The position numbers were made by a program, and so were the translations under genes. A stretch of 64,000 bases of DNA from Phoma sp. XZ068. Taxonomy: Eukaryota > Ascomycota > Dothideomycetes > Pleosporales > Didymellaceae. Below, one piece after another: positions 1 to 11,428 of this stretch. Below the pieces are notes generated by a model. The model did not search any database. It saw only the letters and a list, made by a program, of their open reading frames with translations, and was not told the DNA's origin. The stretch covers positions 310,001 to 374,000 of the forward strand of contig RBKR01000026.1 of the NCBI GenBank assembly GCA_004835665.1, in the 5' to 3' direction. Positions within the stretch are counted from its first letter, which is position 1, and every line of letters starts with the position of its first letter.

Positions 1-1044
1 TTGTTGTCCCACAAATTTCTGGTCTTCATTCAGCAAACTCAATGCTGGTGTCAAAGGAGCGCAATTGGTACATGAGGTTGAGATCTTGAAGCGAAGAAAT
101 CTATCAAGGGAGCATGCGGTTCACCAGAACCCCGATTATCCATTTGAGGAGGTACTTTAAGGAAGTACTGTCTTTCAACTGCATTCTGTAGAGCTTCTCT
201 AGAAAGCTACAGACGTTCTACATGATACATAACATCTAGCTGCGACACCACCCGCGTTAGCAAAGTAGATAATGATTCATAGAATAACTTTCAACTGCAT
301 ACAATCAGTCCTGCTGCTCTCTAGCTATAGGTGACAACCATTCATGAGATGTAAATGTGGGCGTTCGCTCGCCGCGCTCGATCAATTCAGTACCGCAAAC
401 ATTAGTATGCTAGTCGGGTACTGGTGTCGGTCAGAACGATCTTCTGCACTGGCTACCTGAGAATGACTTCAGCAGTAACGTGGCGGCTGGTTGCTGCATC
501 AACACTGACTGAAGGCGTAGGGCGCCACAGCTGAGTGAGGGGAATTTCTGCTCGGTGGCTGCGACTGCCGCTTGCCCCGCCACTCAACACGATTGAAGCT
601 ACCATACTTACCAACGGCGTATGGCATTGCTAACTTTGAGCATGTTGACTCCAACCTGTTGTATTGTTTTGGATCGGCCAGACAATACGGTGCGGAGGCA
701 GCCTCGTGGTCCGAGCGATCGACAACCTAAACTTTCTCGCCTCCTCCTTTTCCGTTAGACTCGATACATACACGCTGGCAGGAATCAATAATACGATTCT
801 TGTGGTTAGCTGTACCGACAGTAAGGGTTTGAAAAGAAAGATATGCCATTGCTGTGAAGCGAGGGAGTTGCAGTACTGCGATACAGCGAGATCTTCACGT
901 CACTCCGCCCCACTTCCCCAGACATCGGCCGACGCTCCGACAATACTAATGCTAATAATAACAACATGGAGTCGCCGCACCGTGTACAAGTGCCACTAAC
1001 GCTGTCTTGGAAAAATGGCCACAGCGCTATGTAACGAATCGGGA

Positions 1045-1158
1045 GGCTGGTAACTACTGGTTACGAGCTGATCCACAACCAGCCATACAACCTCGGAAAA
1101 GGCTGGTCGTATGGGTTACGAGCTGAACCGCATTTCAGCCATGATTTACACCTCGAAC
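1045..1158. repeat. 56-bp tandem duplication in a promoter
   Basis: Two adjacent imperfect copies, 1045-1100 and 1101-1158. Both begin GGCTGGT, share the core GGTTACGAGCTGA, and continue with CAGCCAT and then ACCTCGAA. The second copy ends about 22 bp before a TATA box. A duplicated upstream element can add transcription-factor sites, but no factor is identified. Confidence 0.7.
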
Positions 1159-1180
1159 TTTTTAGGTAGTACGAGTGATG

Positions 1181-1188
1181 TATAAAGG
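1181..1188 (+). promoter_or_regulatory. TATA box of the gene at 1368
   Basis: TATAAAGG lies 187 bp upstream of the start codon and just downstream of the tandem duplication. This predicts a leader of roughly 150 bases. Position and consensus fit; transcription start is not shown. Confidence 0.5.
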
Positions 1189-1239
1189 TACGTATTAATG
1201 CCCCCTCACCTTGGCCATCTCATCTTCAACAATAGGTCT

Positions 1240-1278
1240 CGACAACAAGTCTTGACAACAAGTCTGCACATCAAGTCT
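1240..1278 (+). repeat. 3 x 13-bp tandem repeat in the predicted 5' leader
   Basis: Three 13-bp units (1240-1252, 1253-1265, 1266-1278), each ending in CAAGTCT; the first two differ only in the first base. It lies between the TATA box and the start codon, so it should be transcribed as part of the leader. Confidence 0.7.
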
Positions 1279-1367
1279 GCCTAACATCACAGTACAAACA
1301 TCTTTTTTCTTCCCAGACACTTCTTTTTCTCCTTCGCTGTGGATTTACCTCACCCACATCATTCAAC

Positions 1368-2132
1368 ATGCAATACACTATCCTCACCCTGCTGGCAACA
1401 GCCGCATCATACGCTTCAGCCCAAAGCACACCCGCTAGCGTTGCCAGCTCAGCCTCTGCCAGCTCAACCCCCATCGGCGCAGTAGTCCCACTCGGCGGAA
1501 ACTGTACCCCAGGTAGTACACTATGTGCTCTCGGCTCCCAATGCTACGCAGTGAACTCCATGCTCATCCCCCGCTGCGGTAACTTCCAAGCCTCATGCAC
1601 TAGCGACCAACAATGCGCTTTCAACACTTGCCAACAAGGCTTCTGCAACGGATTCATCTCGACCTCCTCACCAACTACCACGCCAACATCAACCTCCGTG
1701 TACCAGCCCGGTCCATCCCCGACAGTCACTGCACCTGCTGGCTCCTTGCCGCTCGGCGCCCAGTGCAATCCCTTCGCGGAGCCAAGCCAGTGTGCGAACG
1801 GTGTGCAATGCTGGGCCAGCAACTCGGGTTTGATTGCCAGGTGTGGAAACTTCAACGCTGTGTGCTCGAGCGATGCGCAGTGCGCCTACAATGCTTGCAG
1901 CGACACCCTTTGCAGAGGAGCTCCGCTGTCGTCCATGTCAGGTAATGCCACTATTTCGATGCTCCCAAGTGGAAGCGCAACTGCAAGTGCCTCTGGCAAC
2001 GTCACTAGGAGTGCGACTGGCAGTCCATCACGGACGAGCAGTCCTGCGCAGTTTACTGGAGCTGCATCAGTCGTCACACTGGTACCTGAGGTCATGGCAG
2101 TGGTAATGGGTGCTATTGCTTGGGCTTTCTAG
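1368..2132 (+). CDS. Secreted cysteine-rich protein with two tandem 8-Cys domains, probably GPI-anchored
   Basis: Single-exon gene of 254 aa. Residues 1-18 form a signal peptide ending ASA, followed by a Ser/Ala-rich linker. Two homologous domains follow, about residues 43-94 and 126-182. Each has eight cysteines in the same order and shares the core RCGNF followed by C-S-D-x-Q-C-A. The domains are joined by a Ser/Thr/Pro-rich segment. The C-terminus is Ser/Thr-rich with NxT sites and ends in a hydrophobic stretch without a basic tail, which fits a GPI-anchor signal. It is probably a cell-wall or surface protein; a role as adhesin, sensor or effector is inference. The start is the first ATG after the leader, in context AACATG. 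It is unusual in having a duplicated promoter element and a tandem-repeat leader. I do not recognise a named family. Confidence 0.85.
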   Translation: MQYTILTLLATAASYASAQSTPASVASSASASSTPIGAVVPLGGNCTPGSTLCALGSQCYAVNSMLIPRCGNFQASCTSDQQCAFNTCQQGFCNGFISTSSPTTTPTSTSVYQPGPSPTVTAPAGSLPLGAQCNPFAEPSQCANGVQCWASNSGLIARCGNFNAVCSSDAQCAYNACSDTLCRGAPLSSMSGNATISMLPSGSATASASGNVTRSATGSPSRTSSPAQFTGAASVVTLVPEVMAVVMGAIAWAF

Positions 2133-2813
2133 GATCCTTATCATCAGGTATTACGGTTCTAGCTGGTCAGGGAAAGGTAAAACATGGGATTGACTCTTGT
2201 AAGACTGCGGATTGATTGTTTTTCACGGCATCATTGATTGGGAGCATTTGGATATTGACTTTGCATGGTTACGATTTTTCAAGGCAATGACCAACAATGT
2301 GGTAATGGCTTTAGAGTAATGATTACGTAGTATTGTTATATAGCAATGATAATGAGACATTGACTGAACCCTTCACACTCTTCAACCGGTTATCATTGAA
2401 AATATGCAGGGTCCTGACTAAGGGTGTAGTACCAAGGGTAAGGCTCACCTTCTCAAAAGGCTAGTGCTCACACCATCCAGAGCTTGAATGAGTTGGAACG
2501 GTACCTAGGCACTGCAGCTCTAGAGCATGTCGCACAGAACAGTGTGAACGTCAACCTGCGACTCCCTAGGGAGCCATGTGGATAAAAAGTGATATAGATA
2601 TAGTATGCTGAGGCGCAATACTTAATGATAGTGATGTAGTTACGATGCCCTGGTGCAACTACTCTATACCCATCCCATGGCGCTTTGTTTCAATGCTCAA
2701 CTCCAACCAATGCTCTAATATCCCAGAGTCCATGCCCGTTAATCCTCATGCAACGCAACAGCGTCAACGCATCATACAGCTTCCAGTCCAAACACGTCTT
2801 GAACGATATCCCC
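2133..2813. other. Intergenic, no gene seen
   Basis: Shared 3' side of the Cys-rich protein gene (plus) and the rhodopsin-domain gene (minus), which converge here. Slightly AT-rich, with only short ORFs lacking recognisable motifs. Confidence 0.6.
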
Positions 2814-4193
2814 TCAAACAACAAACTTGTCCCCGACATTCTCCTCCACCTCAACAGTCGTCGTGACCCTGATACCATTCTTCCTTGACGGGGTCATTGT
2901 CCCTGTCTCAATATCTCCCAATCCCTCCGGAACACTATACTTGTGACACTCTCTCAGTATGGTTTCCTCACTCGCATTATCACTGCCCATCTTAACCGTC
3001 GTCTGCATCGCACTAGGCCCAGTGCCAATAAAAACGCGACTGCCCATGGTCCCTTTCTTACCATAACTCTTCCCAACACTATCCTTCTTGCTATTAGAGT
3101 AGTCGTTGAGCGGGTAGCTCCTCCCTCCACTAGCGGTACTCGAGTCACCTCGCGACCCGTAAGCGATCCTCACGTACAGGGGTCGCAGGACGGGTATGCA
3201 GGCGCAAGTTATGCTGAGACAGATCTCAGAGGAAGACCAAAGCAACATGGGAGCTGTGTCATAGACGTAGTTTGCTTTGCTGGCAAGCGTGCGCAGTTCG
3301 ACAGTGCGAATGATGGAGCAGGCTCCGGCGAAGACGCCAAGGGAGAGACCACAGGCGATGGTGATTTTCTCTTTGCGTTTCATATTTAGGCCCATGACGA
3401 CAGGCCAAGGGAGGACTGCGAGAACAAAGTCCATCGTGGCGGACCAGGCTGTGTGGCGTTAGTATGAAACAGTGAGAGATGTGATTAGAATTCCTACCGC
3501 CCATGGACAAGCCGACGTCCGTGAAATTTATGGGACAGTATCCACCTGGTATTGTTTGGTTCCAGAGGAATGACACTGGTTTGCATTGCAAGAATAGCAG
3601 TGCTGTTGTGATGGTGCTGAAGATTGCTGTACTGATGATGACGCCCCAGAGAAGAGCGATGTGCCATTTTCGCAATACTATGCGTAGCAAGAATAGTGCA
3701 ACTGCAGCTTTGGACACAGCAATGCCCATCTGGACACGTTGATTAGAATTCGAGCACTTAGGCATGAACGTGACTCAATCGATCACTTACAACACAAATG
3801 CCCTGGCCAACAGCCTCCCAATATATGGCTTTGGAGTTGTCCAAACCAAGGCGTACAATGTCCTCGGACTTTTTGCCCACACCATGGGTGATGCCAACAG
3901 AGGTAGTTGCGATGAAAGCTATAAAGACGACCTGATCGAGTTAGTGAAGATTTCAAGAGCTTGCCAGTATGACACACAAGTCGAATATACCACGACTGTA
4001 GGACAAAGAACCACAGAGACATAGACCAGGTCGCACTTACCAAGTTCACGATCATCATAAGATCATCCCAGCCGAGGCTTCTGATGATGTAGTAGCGAGT
4101 GTAAAAACGAAGCGCAATGAATATGGAGGAGATGATGACTTGGAACCACATCACTCCATTGAGGATTGGCCCGTAGTCAGCAGGCTTTCCCAT
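2814..4193 (-). CDS. Fungal rhodopsin-domain (PTH11-type) seven-helix membrane protein
   Basis: Four exons on the minus strand: 4193-4041, 3931-3791, 3729-3498 and 3448-2814, giving 386 aa. Introns of 49-109 bp have GTAAGT or GTAGGA donors and CAG acceptors, and frame continues at every junction. The protein opens near a first helix (WFQVIISSIFIALRFYTRYY) followed by GWDD, the signature early region of the fungal rhodopsin domain. It continues with further helices, a Cys-containing loop (LQCKPVSFLWN...GGYC) and ends after helix seven with a roughly 110-residue Ser/Lys-rich cytoplasmic tail. The family includes PTH11-like receptors implicated in surface sensing; ligand and G-protein coupling are unknown here, and no CFEM domain precedes the helices. 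Start is the first ATG in frame with the helix. Confidence 0.87.
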
Positions 4194-6990
4194 GGCGACT
4201 ATAATCGAGCTGAGCGTCTGTGGAACAGTAGACCGACCACTTCCGTCGCGAGCGGGCTAATTCAGAAGGAATTATAGCCTGCAGTGGACGAAGAGCGCGG
4301 GATGACTTGATCCGTCGAACACGGGAGAGGCTCAACAGTGTAGTGAAAATAAGATGTCCAGGCGTTTTGAAGCGCCAGGAAAAACAGGTATGCTTCTATC
4401 GGAGCTTACAGTTGAGAATGAATGAAGGTAAGAATGAACAGCCTAGAAAATGAAAATGACTCTCTTTCGTGAAGACTGAGAGAGGTGAAGCAATACAACT
4501 GTCGTGTGAGTGACTCTTGACAGCATGGCGTACCTCTATCAACCACATCGAACTGACCCATGTCCACTTCCACTGTGCGGATGCCGGCGGGCGCCAGGTA
4601 GATCGTCACCGTCTTCGTTTGTAGCGGGTAGAAGCGCATCCATACCAGATTCGACAACAAATGTTCACACACCACACTTCCAAACTTAATGCAGCGTGCA
4701 TTCTCACCTGCTTGTTGATTACCACGCGGTGAAGCTGCATGGGGCGATGGGTCTCGCTCGGAGCCGGTCTCAAACCAGTAAGTTGCCGCCTCCTTTCCCC
4801 TGGCACAGCACATGAGGCCAGGATGTGATATATTCGAAGCATGGTGGCGTACATGTAAACTCGGGACCGCATCCACGAATAGGCTATGCCTGTGAGTCGA
4901 AAGTCAGAATCTGATTGTGCCTGCTGCCCATGCTCATGTCAGGATCTCAAGTTAAGGCAGGGCATGATATTCTTGGGTGGCTTGTGCAACAGTCATGAGC
5001 TGTCACTACCTTGGATTTACATGCTGAGTGTGAAATGTTTGGATGCTCTCTGGAATGTTGTGAGGTCGTTTACGATACGCGGAGGAGCGCGCAATGCTCT
5101 CCACATGATTTGCGGCCCCAATCCTTCGCACCGTAATTTTGGGAACGATCAGTCCATGCTAGTGTTAAGGTACGGAGATGTGCAAAATTTGCTCGAATGC
5201 TGTCTCTCATTCGCTCAAGATTCCAAGTCTGGTCGATAGGATTGGTTGTGGTTGCACAGCAGCGGTATCGGTATCCAATCACCCGTGTGACGTTTGAACG
5301 GTGGCAGCGGCTGCACGGGGCGGCTCGACCGTTCCCCGATGCATCCGGCACTGTTCTTCAAGATTGGTGGCCTTTAAGGCTGACCCGCCCTGCCAATGGT
5401 CTGGTCGGTGAGATGGCTGCAGGGGGCTTGGTATTGGCATGCGCCTTAGACGGCACGACGTGGATACGGGGTGACGATTACGCACCATTGGTCGGTAAAC
5501 AAATTCGAATTCAGATTCGCACACCCTGATTTCACAGCTTAATATCGTCACAACTACAAGCTATTGAATGTTTATCTTTAATAAGTAACAGTAAAGAAAA
5601 AGAAAAAAAAACTAAAACTAGCTACTTAGTACTAGCCCTCTAGCTAGGTAAAAATCTTTTCACTACTTTACACCGCAATACCTGTATACAAGATTTTTTC
5701 ATCTAAGGATAAAGCAATCTTCTCACAGCTAATACAATATACTAATTGTTACTCCCTGATAGTAGTAGGTAACGATGGATAGGCTTATGACTGAATCTCT
5801 TACGTCCCGAATTTTTGAGTTTTCTGGACTCTGATTTTAGGTTTTGGTTTTCGACTCGTTGGATATAGCCTTTACCTGTACGTGGGAGTTAGTAACAAAG
5901 TCAGGTTGAAGCGGTAAGTTCCTCGTGAGGACCTAGTTATTGCCATTGCTGACCAATGTGCTGCCTCCGTAAGAAAATAAGGCCACAAACACAATATGTT
6001 CGACCATCAAATTAGACAAAACCCAGGACTTCTTCTTCCTTCCCACCCTGCCTACTACATTAGACGCTATCTGAGCACATCAGACATCGATTTCAAGATT
6101 ATGAAGCCGGTCTTTCAGATCAAACAGCTGGACTGCATACGCAGTCCGAAGCACGAGGATGCTAATCGACCGCACATGGTGCAACAAGCATTGCCTAATC
6201 TAATCGGCTATGTTCACATCAATTGCCAGCAGCTCAAACGACACAATGCACATTAGAAAAGGAACAAAGAGAAAGGAAACAGTAAGAAGGACGAGCAGCC
6301 ATCGAGACATTTACGTCAGTGTTAGTGTGGAATTCATCAGCCTTTCTTGACGGCCAATTGGTCTCGCTAGGAATTCCTCACGTCAGGTGTGACTCCGACA
6401 GCCGAAGAGCCGCGACCACAGCTTTTGGAGGCTCAGTCATTGGATCCTTTTGCCACAGCCAACGACAGCTATCTCTTCTACTCATTTATTGTAAGATGAG
6501 CAGGTCCTCAGATACAGAGAGGGGCTCGAGGATACTGCGCTCCTTCTTCGTAACCCTATCCGCTGTCACCCTCGTCATACGCCAACAACTGAACACCGCA
6601 CACCTGATCCCGGTCCGAGGAGCCAAATCTTTACTGACATGACAAAGCAAGCTCTGCCACCTTTGCTTGGAGCTTCTAGGCTCAGATGTGACCAACAAGT
6701 CAAGTAGTCACCAGCCTATCCTCCCTGTCAAGCCAATCCACCTAACACGAAGTTGATCGATATCATCATGTGGATCTTCTTCCGCCTGAGCGAGAGTCTT
6801 GGTGCGTGCGTATCCTTCGTAGTTGGGTTTATGCCGCTCGTCAACATTCAGTATTAGGTTGGCTTGTGGTCTTGAGAAGCACCTGACAGGTACCAAATAC
6901 CGAGCATTGCAGAACATAGCGCGGGCAATGAGGATTTTTGCCACGAAACGCCGTAGTTCAGCCTCAGAATCCGCGCATCTGCTAACGAAC
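4194..6990. other. Gene-poor 2.8-kb region
   Basis: Several ORFs of 80-156 codons occur on both strands (for example 4406-4876 minus and 5197-5529 plus), but none shows a domain, plausible splicing or coding-like composition. It contains an AT-rich block at about 5525-5780. It separates the rhodopsin-domain gene from the Aurora kinase gene. Confidence 0.5.
5525..5780. repeat. AT-rich block, possible RIP-degraded repeat relic
   Basis: The base composition changes abruptly to A/T-dominated sequence with A-runs and repeated TA/TAG words such as CTAGCTACTTAGTACTAG. This pattern is expected when C-to-T mutation of CpA has acted on a repeat. No terminal repeats or coding remnants were found, so the element type is unknown. 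Confidence 0.4.
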
Positions 6991-8283
6991 CTAGTCCGTA
7001 CAGCTTCCAATCACTATCCGGCTGCTCTTGCAGTGCTTCACGACCCAAGGATGCCTTTCAACATCGTCCAGGGAGATGCGCTTCTCAGGTTCAAGTACAA
7101 GTAACTGCAAGCTGTTAGCCTCGATGGTCGGACTTGTGCATGCTAAACTCACCTTCTTGATCAAGTCTTTCGCCTCGGAACTGACGAAACTCGGCACCGC
7201 GTACTCCCCTCTAACAATCCTTCTCTTTGTCATCACCTGCGAATCCTCGAATGGTGCCTCACCGACCAGAAACTCGTACATCAGCACACCTAAACTCCAT
7301 AGATCGACCTTGCTTGTATATGTATTATCCGAGCTGCTTAACATTTCTGGCGGTAGATAGTCAAGAGTACCGCACATGGTTGTACGACGATCAGTAGGCG
7401 CGTGGACAGACCAGCCAAAGTCGCTAATCTTAATCTCGCCATATACACCAACGAGGATGTTCTCTGGTTTGATATCACGATGGATGACATGCTTCTTGTG
7501 GAGATATTTCAGTGCTGAAGCCATTTGGGCAATGTACTGTGCAGCTTTTGGTTCAGGAAAGCGTTGCGCCTTGCATAGGTGTTTATATAGCTCTCCTTGG
7601 CCAGCATACTCTAGGATCAAAAAGATCCTCTTTGTATCGTGAAAGTGACCGTATAATCGTAGGATATTCGGATGTGCAAGATGAGATTGGATCTCAATCT
7701 CTCTACGGACTTGTTTCTCAACTCTACCTTGCTGGATTTCTGACTTGTGTAAAACCTTGAGGGCGCAGACGAAGCCTGAGGTCTTCTCCTTGGCAAGATA
7801 AACGCGTCCAAATTTGCCCTTGCCAAGAGGCCTGCCGATCTCGAACATGCCTAGGTTCCATGTCTTGAACGTTGTAGGGACGGGTGCGACTCGAGGAGGT
7901 AAGCGGTGATTACTTGTGGTGAGTACGGTTGACTGGCTGGTAGTCGATGTGATAGTAGACTTGGATGTTTTCCCAGAGTTCTTAGCTGCATTTGTTGTTG
8001 CGATCTTCTGTAGTGTGGATTGACAGGGTAGGCGCATGCGATTTGCGGCCGAAGGCTTCGACGACAATATGTTTGAGGATGACAGGTCGGTCGAAGATGG
8101 TGGCCCCATCAAGGATTTGACCGTCGTCAGACATGACTAGGTGGTCTTAGTGTCAAGCTTCTTCAACGAGGGTGGATCGCATACCTTCAATTTGTGATCC
8201 GTAGAGGTAGACGAGATCTGATCACCGTTATCCTCAAGAACGGCGATGCGCTCAAACGCAGCCTCTAGTTTGGCGATCTCCAT
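6991..8283 (-). CDS. ark1: Aurora-family mitotic Ser/Thr kinase
   Basis: Three exons: 8283-8185, 8136-7153 and 7104-6991, giving 398 aa. Both introns are 48 bp. Aurora kinases act in chromosome bi-orientation, spindle assembly and cytokinesis within the chromosomal passenger complex. After a variable Ser/Thr-rich N-terminus of about 110 residues comes a complete kinase domain: glycine loop [12 protein letters not shown] lysine in CALKVL, catalytic loop [11 protein letters not shown] in SDFGWSVH, and the Aurora activation loop [16 protein letters not shown]. Domain end is HPWV. The second intron has no in-frame stop, so an unspliced reading adds 16 residues inside the C-lobe; splicing restores [15 protein letters not shown]. 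The N-terminal exon ([13 protein letters not shown]...) is inferred from a good GTATGC donor, TAG acceptor and frame; a start further in at 8109 is possible. Confidence 0.9.
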
Positions 8284-9547
8284 TGCGCTGTTGCAAGGAT
8301 GGACAATATAGTGATTCGGAGATTCGGGGCAAGAGGCTAGAATGCTGTTCGGGGTTGGCTTACAGTATACTTCGCGCCAGACCCAGAACAAACTCAAACA
8401 AGCGCTCGTTGCTAGGGGAAACAGCCACGCCCTTGCAACGGCCCGAACCGCGTGTCAAACCCGGCACCAACACAAGCATTTCTATGAGATCTTGTAGCGA
8501 AACTAGAGTCTGAGAATATTCAAGTAAGATAAACCAGAAATAAGTATCTATAGTTTATATGTATTAAGAGGGAATTAAATGTACTTAGTGAGAAATAATC
8601 GGAGGCGATATATTAGTATACATGGCGTTAGCTTATAGTACCAATTACCTTATCACTTACTGATTTATCTATAGCTTAAGAATCACAGTTTTGCTTATGT
8701 TATCTGTCAAAGGGAAGTCAATCATTGCACCCCTACTTTTGACCGACCAGCCACCCATGAACACACCGTTCCGGTCCCACAGCTTAGCGAACCACTGGAC
8801 CATCCTTACCCGCCGCCACGATCCTTCCACCCCACACCTACCGTTCTTTAGTGTCACGACACCACTTACTCTAAAATGAAGACAAACCGCTCACCGCACA
8901 ATTGCATGCAGGTGCTGTGCCACCACACCATGTGCGTGACAAACGCCACAGTTTCCACGTGGACCCCTGCGTGCGTATGTTGGGAAGCAAGACGTCAAAG
9001 GGGCCGTCACTTCTCTCTCGTATGCTTGCGCCTTCCCCCGAGATGACCAGAATAACGCAGGAAATCAAGATACGAGCAGACGGGAAGTGGGACTCTGCTG
9101 CCGCTGTGCCCTTCATCGAGCATTGCATATCGAGGGCTCAAACGCTAGTACTTCCAGATGAAGCAGCAATCCGTACACCGAACGAACGGTAGTGGTGTTG
9201 GTACCCGTCGTCGACCGTACTCCAATACTTCTCAGGACCAATCGCACGGCTAGAGGAGAGGCTCAACTTGAACGTCTTCTCCGAGATGTGAATGATACGC
9301 TCATGATTGGACTCCGACAGTTTCATATCGCTGCAGTGTGGATAACACCATTCTCGCACCAACTGCCTCAGCCGCAGCGATGTCATTGCAACCCTTCCTG
9401 ATACCCTGTACCTGACGCGGTGCCTCACGATCGATATGCAGGGCCTGACTGCTGTGACATCCCACGCCATCTGTTGTGCATTATACAGGTCACATCCGCC
9501 CTCGATTTCACTCGATATTTTCTTTTCATTATCGTTGCACACGCAGC
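8284..9547. other. Intergenic region between divergent Aurora and P450 genes
   Basis: Holds both promoters and an AT-rich patch at about 8510-8690. No supported gene; ORFs such as 8902-9192 plus and 9138-9554 minus lack domains. Confidence 0.55.
8510..8690. repeat. AT-rich patch, possible RIP-degraded relic
   Basis: Locally A/T-dominated with many TATA, TTAG and TATAG words, in contrast to the GC-richer flanks. Similar in character to the block near 5.6 kb. No ends or coding remnant were identified. Confidence 0.35.
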
Positions 9548-11272
9548 ATGGCATTCCATTCGCTAGTCTTCACGGTGCTGGGCCTTGGGGCCGTTGTATT
9601 GGTGGCTCAGTATGTCGTTACGTACCTGCGTTCACCGTTGAAGCAGATTCCAGGCCCGTTTGTGGCAAAGTTCTCGAATATTTGGCGCTTCTATAGCCAT
9701 TATCGTCAAACTCATATTGAGACGCAGAAGGCGTTGCACGACAAGTATGGTGACGTGGTTCGCCTTGGGCCGAATGCAGTCAGTGTTGCAGATGCGAGTC
9801 TTCTCAAAACGATCTACTCCACTCGCGGCACGTTCGTGAAGGTAAGTGGTAGTCCAGACAGTGCGTGATGTCATACTGATTACCGTCTAGAGCGACTATT
9901 ACTCTGGTACTGTGTCAGTAAATAACGACAACGTCTTCCACGCTAACGGCCGTAGTCAACGACGCTCTTCAAAATGGCCATCTTATTCAAAATGTGTTCA
10001 GCACGCGTAGTAATGAGTATCACGCTAGGGGTATCAAGCCCGTGCAGAAGCTGTACAGCTTTCAGACTGCGTTGCAGCTAGAGCCGCTCATGAATGAGGA
10101 TTTGCGTGTCTTTGGTGCTGAACTCGAGCGCAGATTTATGAGTGGTGACAATCAAGGCAAGACGTGTGATATGGACGACTGGATCTCGTACTTTGCCTGG
10201 GACCTCCTTGGGAATATGACTTGGAGTAAGCACATAGGCTTTATGGCGCAGGGTAAAGACATCGGCGGTATACTGCAGACTGCCGAGAAGGTCATGCGGT
10301 ACTTTTCTGTGGTATGTTTATCTAAGAACTAGCGATGCAGGCCACTGACATTGTTTAGGTCGGACAGATGCCTGCAATCGACAAGCTGCTAGGCAAGAAT
10401 CCATACCTGTCGAAGCTCTACAAATTCGACGACTTTGCAGTCGCCGCCGGATTTGCCGTAGAGCGCTTCATGGAGCGCATGCAGCACCTCTCCGACTCCA
10501 AAGACAAGCACGACTTCGTCAACGGCTTCCTCGCCGCAAAGCAAGAATTTCCAGACCTCGTCTCCGACAACGAAGTCATCGGCTACATGCTGCTCAATAT
10601 CCTCGCGGGCGCAGACACCCTCGCCATCTGCACAAAAGCCACTTTCTACCACCTTCTCAAAACGCCCGCCGCCAAAGCACGGCTGGTCGCTGAGCTGCGT
10701 GAGGCTAACCTGCCTAGCCCTGCGCCGTACCAGGCGCTCGAAGAACTGCCATACTTGGATGCGTGTATCAAAGAAGGCCTCCGCATCCACCCGGTCATCG
10801 GCCACATCCTCGAGCGAGTCGTGCCCACCACAGGCCTGACGTTAGCTGACGGCACGATCCTTCCCCCGGGCACCATCGTGGGCGCAAACCCGTGGGTCAT
10901 ACACACGGACAAGCGCATCTTCGGCGACGACGCCGACGTATTCCGTCCTGAGCGGTGGCTCCAGGGCGAGAGCGAGACTGTGGAAGCGTACGCCGCCCGC
11001 CTGAAGCATATGAAGGATGCGGATTTGTCGTTTGGAGGGGGTAATCGCGTTTGTCTGGGTCGGCCGATGGCGCTGGTGGAGTTGTACAAGGTGGTGGCGT
11101 TTGTGTTTGGGACGTATGATGTAAGTGACGACTACTACGAGTTCTGTTCTTTCAATGCTGACGGGTGTAGATTGAGCTTGAGGATCCAAGTAAGGAGTGG
11201 GTTCTAAATAAGCAGTGGTTTGTGTGGCCGCATGATGTCAAGGTCAGAATGAGTCGGTTTGAGAAGGCGTAG
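9548..11272 (+). CDS. Cytochrome P450 monooxygenase (pisatin demethylase-like)
   Basis: Five exons: 9548-9841, 9891-9906, 9956-10311, 10359-11120 and 11171-11272, giving 509 aa. It starts with a membrane anchor (residues 3-24) followed by the proline hinge PGPF. P450 motifs: I-helix AGADT, K-helix EGLR (ExxR), FRPERW, and heme loop FGGGNRVCLG with the ligand cysteine near residue 454. Overall layout resembles fungal benzoate hydroxylase/pisatin demethylase-like P450s, so a detoxification or secondary-metabolism oxidation is plausible; substrate is unknown. Exon 2 is only 16 nt; it joins FVK to SDYYS-VNDALQNG, the expected start of this region. The last exon gives IELEDPSKEW...WFVWP, typical of the C-terminal beta region. 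No reductase or biosynthetic gene is adjacent. Confidence 0.92.
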
Positions 11273-11428
11273 ACGTTGGACAAGATTGTGTTGTAGATAG
11301 TTTCGTATAGTCCACATCCGCTCACTCGACAGCCATCTCCTAATAATCCATACACACAAGCCTCACACGGGGTATAACTCCTAGCCCTCCACGCTGCCAT
11401 CACCCTTCATCCACCCATTCCTCATCAA

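Larger units (their letters stand above)
1..1367. other. Intergenic region upstream of the Cys-rich secreted protein gene
   Basis: No convincing coding region is visible; the open frames here are short, lack recognisable motifs and have no matching splice structure. The last 330 bases hold the promoter and leader of the plus-strand gene at 1368: a tandem duplication (1045-1158), a TATA box (1181) and a short tandem repeat in the leader (1240-1278). Confidence 0.6.

Noticed and set aside
4406..4876. 156-codon minus-strand ORF
   Set aside because: No domain, signal peptide or consistent splicing; composition does not look coding.
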